This document shows positions 46,197 through 50,580 of a DNA stretch of 50,580 nucleotides, in pieces. Positions within the stretch are counted from its first letter, which is position 1. The number at the start of each line of letters is the position of its first letter. The stretch is from positions 1-50,580 of the forward strand of contig JAJDVM010000309.1 of the NCBI GenBank assembly GCA_022826125.1, written 5' to 3'. The notes under the pieces are model-generated. The model saw only the letters and a list, made by a program, of their open reading frames with translations, had not been told where the DNA came from and did not search any database. The position numbers and the translations under genes were made by a program. This DNA comes from Defluviicoccus sp. (lineage in GTDB: Bacteria; Pseudomonadota; Alphaproteobacteria; MPNO01).

Positions 46197-47198
46197 CTAA
46201 ACCGCCGGGGATGCCCAGGCGAGACGCGCGGCGGAACCCACCGGCCTGATCTCGGCGTCTTCCAGTTGGCCATTCTCGCGCAGCGCCCGATGGGCCCTGG
46301 GCAGGTTGTAATGGGGCACCGACGGGTAGAGATGGTGCTCCAGATGGTAGTGGACGTGATGGGGAAAGATCAGCCACATCAGCCATCCGGGACCGAGATT
46401 GGTGCGCGCGTCGTGCCAGACGTCGCCGGTCTCGGTGGTCATGCCGTGTTCGAGGATCGAGCGGAAGCGCAACAGCGGCTGCAGCAGGAACCAGAGCGGG
46501 ATCGCCCAGAGCAGCAGATATTCCGCGAAGAAGCCGAAGGCGAGCGCGGCGGCGGGCAGGGTGAGGTGGAATCCCGCCACCGCCCAGCGGTCGTTGAGCG
46601 CGTCGCGGCGCAGCTTCGGCGAAGTATCGCCCAGCGGATCGCTCTTCGCCCCGTCGATCCGGGCGGCGGACGGCGCTCCCCAGAAATAGGCATAGGTCTT
46701 CCACGCCGTGAGCCCTGCCACGTCCCGCAGCAGCTTGCCCGCGAGATAGGCACGGCCGCGCGGATAACCGCCATGGATCGGCGTATCCGGGTCCCGCCTG
46801 CCGAACAGGTGGTTGTGGTGCAGCCGGTGGATCACCCGGTAGGAGAACATCGAGATGCCGCCCGGCGTCGCGCACAAACGCCCGACCAGATCGTTCAGCC
46901 AGCGAGTCTCGTAGAGCCGGTAATGCACCGCCTCATGGGCCAGTATGAACAGCGCCTGCGCCCGGGTCGCCAGCAGGATCATGCAGGGCGCGACGACCCA
47001 CCATTCCGGAAACCGCACCGCGAGCGCCATCAACAGGGCGACTTCGAGCCACGTCCGGACCACGGACACGGTCGAACGTACGGGGTCGAGCCGCGTCAGC
47101 TCCTTGATCAGCACGGGGTCGAGCCCGCGACGATCACCGAGATCGTCGTGGAACTCGTCTCTCTCGAGCCTAGCCGGATCCGGTGAAATTGCGGTCAT
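46197..47198 (-). CDS. Fatty acid desaturase family protein
   Basis: Membrane di-iron enzyme of 333 residues. The three histidine boxes are intact: HEAVH (88-92), HRLHH with a following NH (124-130) and HYHLEHH (283-289, followed by LYPSVPHYNL). Hydrophobic segments at about 50-85 and 210-245 surround them. The family includes acyl-lipid desaturases, hydroxylases and carotenoid-modifying enzymes, so position and substrate of oxidation cannot be set. It lies 128 bases downstream of the DmdA-like gene. Confidence 0.88.
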   Translation of the reverse strand: MTAISPDPARLERDEFHDDLGDRRGLDPVLIKELTRLDPVRSTVSVVRTWLEVALLMALAVRFPEWWVVAPCMILLATRAQALFILAHEAVHYRLYETRWLNDLVGRLCATPGGISMFSYRVIHRLHHNHLFGRRDPDTPIHGGYPRGRAYLAGKLLRDVAGLTAWKTYAYFWGAPSAARIDGAKSDPLGDTSPKLRRDALNDRWAVAGFHLTLPAAALAFGFFAEYLLLWAIPLWFLLQPLLRFRSILEHGMTTETGDVWHDARTNLGPGWLMWLIFPHHVHYHLEHHLYPSVPHYNLPRAHRALRENGQLEDAEIRPVGSAARLAWASPAV

Positions 47199-47326
47199 GA
47201 CTCAAGAATATCGCAGGGGCGCGGGAAATCGAATAGCGATCCGAGGTCGCGGCGCCTCCGGACGAGATGCGTTCGGACCGACAGCCAGCGGCGCGACGGC
47301 CAACGAGCAGGGGTCTGCGGACCCGC

Positions 47327-48634
47327 TCAATACGCGGCATCGCGGCCATCCATCCTCGCGATCTCCCGCGCGTTCGGGTTGACCGAGGGCCGGAAGGGCA
47401 TCTCCACGACCGTCCCATCATCCGGCTGCCCGGGTGTCGTCGCGTACTCCTCGGGCAACCACACCTTCACCCGGGTTCCCAATGCGGCCATCGCGCAGGG
47501 GACGTAACCCATCGCGATATTGGTTTCCAGCTCGGGGGAATACCAGGGCGAGGTGACATAGCCGACGGGTTCGCCGCCGTCCGCCCCGGAAATGAGCCAG
47601 AAATCCGGTGCGTAATCCTCGATCGGCCTGCCGCCGAGGACGAGCCCCGCCAGCGTCAGCCTGAAGGGGGGCGTGCCGGCCTCGACCAGGGCGCGGACCT
47701 CTTCCAGCCGCGCCTTGCCGATATAGTCGGCCTCCTTCGCGCGCGGCACCTGGTAGCCGAGATTGCACTGAAAGGGCAGGGTCTCGGCATCCATGTCCTG
47801 ACCCCATGACAGGATACCTGCCGCGATCCGGCGGTGATGCGCCGGGGCGATCACCATGAGATCGTGCGCCTCGCCGGCCTCCAGGATGGCGTTCCACAGC
47901 TTCTCGGCATGGAGCGTCGCATCGCGCAGATAGAACTCGTAGCCCTTTTCGCCGGTGAACCCGGTCTGCGACACGACAACGTCGCAATCCGCCACGCGGG
48001 CTTCCATGAGGCCGTAGGAGGGCAAGTCGCGAACCTCGTCGCCGATCAGGTCGGCCATCAGGTCGGCGGATTTCGGGCCCTGGATCTGCAACGGGCAGAC
48101 ATCGATCTCGTCGATTTCCACGTCGGCCTTCATGCCCACGTTCACACCCTGCAGCCAGAACATGACGTCGGAATCGGACAGGCTGAACCAGAACTCGTTC
48201 TCCGACAGCCGGAGCAGCACTGGATCGTTGAGGATTCCCCCTTTTTCGTTGCACAGGATCACATACTTGCCGTTCATCGGCCGAATGCGCGTCGCGTCGC
48301 GCGTGATGACGCGGTTTACGAACGCCTCGGCGTCGGGTCCAGCGACGCGAATCTGGCGCTCGACCGCCACGTTCCAGAGCGTCACGCGCTCGACCAGCGC
48401 GCGGTATTCGACCATCGCGCCGCCGTCTTCGGGCCGGACGTAACCGCGCGGGTGATAGATGCGGTTGTATACCGTGGCGCGCCAACATCCCGCCTCATGC
48501 GACAGATGCCAGTAAGGCGATTTGCGCACCCGCGTCGATATGAGCAATTGCGTGGGCGTGGATCCCGACTGTCTGAGATTGATCGGAACCTTGCGATCGG
48601 ACTGGTCCACCGAATGCTGATGGTTCACCGTCAT
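47327..48634 (-). CDS. DmdA-like GcvT family tetrahydrofolate-dependent methyltransferase
   Basis: T-protein-fold enzyme of 435 residues. The order of segments (STRVRKSPYWHLSHEAG, VYNRIYHPRGYV, LWNVAVERQIRVAGPDA, GGILNDPVLLRL, FSLSDSDVMFWLQGV, CPLQIQGPKSADLMADL) is close to what I remember of dimethylsulfoniopropionate demethylase DmdA, which moves a methyl group to tetrahydrofolate; but a wider set of glycine-betaine and other demethylases shares it. ATG 48634 has GGGAGGGG upstream. It is divergent from a dimethylglycine-dehydrogenase-like gene, favouring an N- or S-methyl substrate. Confidence 0.8.
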   Translation of the reverse strand: MTVNHQHSVDQSDRKVPINLRQSGSTPTQLLISTRVRKSPYWHLSHEAGCWRATVYNRIYHPRGYVRPEDGGAMVEYRALVERVTLWNVAVERQIRVAGPDAEAFVNRVITRDATRIRPMNGKYVILCNEKGGILNDPVLLRLSENEFWFSLSDSDVMFWLQGVNVGMKADVEIDEIDVCPLQIQGPKSADLMADLIGDEVRDLPSYGLMEARVADCDVVVSQTGFTGEKGYEFYLRDATLHAEKLWNAILEAGEAHDLMVIAPAHHRRIAAGILSWGQDMDAETLPFQCNLGYQVPRAKEADYIGKARLEEVRALVEAGTPPFRLTLAGLVLGGRPIEDYAPDFWLISGADGGEPVGYVTSPWYSPELETNIAMGYVPCAMAALGTRVKVWLPEEYATTPGQPDDGTVVEMPFRPSVNPNAREIARMDGRDAAY

Positions 48635-48760
48635 CGGAGCCCCTCCCGGTGAAATGCCAATGCCGCGCGCCTGCCTCGGACCGGCCAATCCGGAGATGGT
48701 TTGCCGGGACCATCTATGCAAGGGTGATTGTCGACCCGTGAGCACGCGAGGGAGCCTGCG

Positions 48761-50580
48761 GTGAGGACACATGCAAGGGCGGTGGTCATCGGCGGCGGCG
48801 TGGTCGGCGTCTCGACCCTTTATCACCTCGCCAGGAAGGGCTGGTCCGACGTCGTGCTCTGCGAGCGCACCGAGCTGACCGCCGGATCGACCTGGCACGC
48901 CGCCGGCCTGCTGCCGCTGTTCAACATGAGCTACGGCGTCGGCCAGCTGCACAAGTATTCGGTCGATCTCTACAAGTCCCTGCCCGCGGAAACCGGCCAG
49001 GACGTCGGCTTCCACGTGACGGGCAATCTCCGGCTTGCCACCAACGACGAGCGCATGGACGAGTACCGCAAGTATTGCGGTACGGCCAACACCATCGGCG
49101 TCCCGTTCGAGATCGTCTCGCCCGCCGAAATCGCGGAGCTCTGGCCGCTCTGCGATACCGAGGGCCTTGTCGGCGCGCTCTACCATCCCGACGACGGCCA
49201 TATCGCTCCGGCGGACGTCACCCAGGCAATGGCGACCGGGGCGCGCAACATGGGGGCGGAGATTTACCGCGATACCCCGGTCGGCTCGTTGGACCGCAAG
49301 TCCAACGGCGAATGGCGGGTCGGGACGAGCCGGGGCGACATCGTTTGCGAGCACGTGGTGTGCGCGACCGGGAATTACAGCTGGCACACCTCGCAAATGC
49401 TCGGGATCTACATCCCGGCGATCCCGGTGGAGCACCAGTACATCGTCACCGACGAGGTGCCCGAACTCGTCGAACGGCATCGCCACGGGCTGCCGGAAAT
49501 GGCGGTGCTGTGCGAATCCGGTGCGTCCTATTACCTTCGGGAAGAGCGTCAGGGTTACATCCTGGGGCCTTACGAAAAAGGCGCGCCGGCCCGGTTCTGG
49601 GACGGCGTTCCGGACAGCTTCGAACGCGACCTGTTCCCGGGGGATTTGGACCGGTTGATGCCGCATCTGGAGGCGGCGATCGCCCGGGTTCCCAGCTTCG
49701 AGCGCGCGGGCATCAAGGACATCGTCAACGGCCCGATCGCCTATACGCCGGACGGCAGCCCGCTGGTGGGGCCGGCGTGGAACCTGCGCAATGTGTGGCT
49801 CAACGAAGGCCACAGTTTCGGCATCACTGCGGCGGGCGGAGCCGGCTGGCAGCTCGCGGAATGGATCGTGGAAGGCGAGCCGTCGATCGACATGATGGAC
49901 GTCGATCCGCGCAGGTTCGGCGCCTATGCCAACAAGCCCTACGTGAGGGCAAAGAACGAGGAGGCCTACGAGCACGTCTTCATCGTCCACTACCCGGACG
50001 AGGAACGGCCCGCGGCGCGCCCGGCGAAGACCAGCCCGATCCACGACCTGCTCGACGGCATGGGCGCGGTCTGGGGCCAGCGCTACGGTTGGGAGCGGCC
50101 CAACTGGTTCGCGCCGGCCGGGGTCGAGCGGGCCGATGTGTGGAGCTTCCGGCGAACCAACTACTTCCCGCACGAGGCCCGGGAACACCGGAACGTGCGC
50201 GAGAATGTCGGGATCGTCGACATCACCGGCTTCTCCAAGTTCCTCGTCTCGGGACCGGGCGCCGAAGCCTGGCTCGACCGGCTGCTGTGCCGCCGCCTGC
50301 CGAAGGCGATCGGGCGCATCAACCTGTCGCACGCGCTGACCTCGCGCGGCGGGGTGCGTTCGGAATTCACCGTGATGCGCGACGGCGAGGAGCGCTTCTA
50401 TCTCGTGAGCTCCGGCGCGGCGGAGCGCTACGATGGCGACTACCTCGCGAAGAACCTGCCCGACGACGGCAGCGTCCGGTTGGACAACCTGACGACCTCC
50501 CACGCAACGCTCGTCGTCGCGGGTCCCAACGCCCGGGCGGTGATGGAGAAGATCGCCGAGGCCGACCTCGACAACGGGTC
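48761..50580 (+). CDS. Dimethylglycine/sarcosine dehydrogenase-like FAD oxidoreductase, 3' end outside window
   Basis: N-terminal 606 residues of a flavoprotein that oxidises N-methyl groups, with a fused tetrahydrofolate-binding GcvT-type domain. The GTG at 48761 has GAGGGAG six bases upstream. Dinucleotide motif: VVIGGGVVGVSTLYHLARKG at residues 8-27; then STWHAAGLLPLFNMSYGVGQ with the histidine used for covalent FAD in this family; TPDGSPLVGPAWNLRNVWL and the FAD closing motif follow at about 325-370. From about 420 the T-protein part begins (RRTNYFPHEAREHRNVREN). The usual length is about 800 residues, so roughly 200 are missing. It is divergent from the DmdA-like gene. Confidence 0.88.
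   Translation, partial: MRTHARAVVIGGGVVGVSTLYHLARKGWSDVVLCERTELTAGSTWHAAGLLPLFNMSYGVGQLHKYSVDLYKSLPAETGQDVGFHVTGNLRLATNDERMDEYRKYCGTANTIGVPFEIVSPAEIAELWPLCDTEGLVGALYHPDDGHIAPADVTQAMATGARNMGAEIYRDTPVGSLDRKSNGEWRVGTSRGDIVCEHVVCATGNYSWHTSQMLGIYIPAIPVEHQYIVTDEVPELVERHRHGLPEMAVLCESGASYYLREERQGYILGPYEKGAPARFWDGVPDSFERDLFPGDLDRLMPHLEAAIARVPSFERAGIKDIVNGPIAYTPDGSPLVGPAWNLRNVWLNEGHSFGITAAGGAGWQLAEWIVEGEPSIDMMDVDPRRFGAYANKPYVRAKNEEAYEHVFIVHYPDEERPAARPAKTSPIHDLLDGMGAVWGQRYGWERPNWFAPAGVERADVWSFRRTNYFPHEAREHRNVRENVGIVDITGFSKFLVSGPGAEAWLDRLLCRRLPKAIGRINLSHALTSRGGVRSEFTVMRDGEERFYLVSSGAAERYDGDYLAKNLPDDGSVRLDNLTTSHATLVVAGPNARAVMEKIAEADLDNG

Overview
The window is a GC-rich stretch of bacterial chromosome with dense, short-gapped operons. 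The gene order rpoZ-rel-pdxJ-acpS-lepB-rnc-era-recO-parC, flanked by folK, a NYN-domain gene, a family 5 uracil-DNA glycosylase, smpB and dapA, is a classic alphaproteobacterial housekeeping block. Together with an alpha-type RpoH, a PhaR/phasin/PhaC polyhydroxyalkanoate set and several TRAP transporters it points to a metabolically versatile alphaproteobacterium of Rhodospirillales type. This placement is an inference from gene content and order; no rRNA, tRNA, phage, insertion sequence or CRISPR array was seen. No gene-free gap exceeds 300 bases.

Layout. (1) 98-5134 (+): an HpcH/HpaI-type aldolase, a LigJ-type 4-oxalomesaconate hydratase and a TRAP transporter (binding protein plus fused DctQM), probably for an aromatic-derived or keto acid; a convergent MarR-type regulator with a C-terminal cysteine cluster follows. 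(2) 5908-11493 (+): rpoH, then hemB, a penicillin-acylase-family hydrolase and threonine ammonia-lyase in overlapping order. The MarR/rpoH divergent gap carries two 13-bp palindromes around a good promoter. (3) 11459-12523 (-): flavin reductase and PaaI thioesterase; 12789-13526 (+): bacterial N-end-rule leucyltransferase. (4) 13542-18377 (-): a second TRAP system with a TakP-like binding protein, an oversized DctQ and a DctM that ends in a long coiled-coil tail. (5) 18465-28583 (-): the housekeeping block parC back to folK (DNA topology, recombination, RNA processing, secretion, CoA-dependent acyl carrier activation, vitamin B6, stringent response, folate). (6) 28780-30039 (+) NYN protein and uracil-DNA glycosylase; 30065-32122 (-) smpB, dapA, phaR. 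(7) 32266-38866 (+): phasin, PHA synthase, DUF6489 protein, MaoC hydratase, HAD dehalogenase, alpha/beta hydrolase, then a Rieske protein, an unknown small protein and an amidohydrolase. (8) 38872-42900 (-): GNAT, FAH-family hydrolase, enolase-superfamily dehydratase, a DUF120 (archaeal CTP-dependent riboflavin kinase-like) protein and a DUF6064 membrane protein. (9) 42938-48634 (-): Tat-exported aldo/keto reductase, MFS carrier, nitronate monooxygenase-like enzyme, fatty acid desaturase, DmdA-like methyltransferase; divergent from the last is a dimethylglycine-dehydrogenase-like flavoprotein cut off by the right edge.

The points most worth a second look are the DUF120 kinase-like gene inside an acid-sugar-type operon, the Rieske/small protein/amidohydrolase trio, the coiled-coil tail on the TRAP permease, the repeated PhaR-type operators at the phasin promoter, and the palindromes that bracket the rpoH promoter next to a cysteine-cluster MarR regulator.
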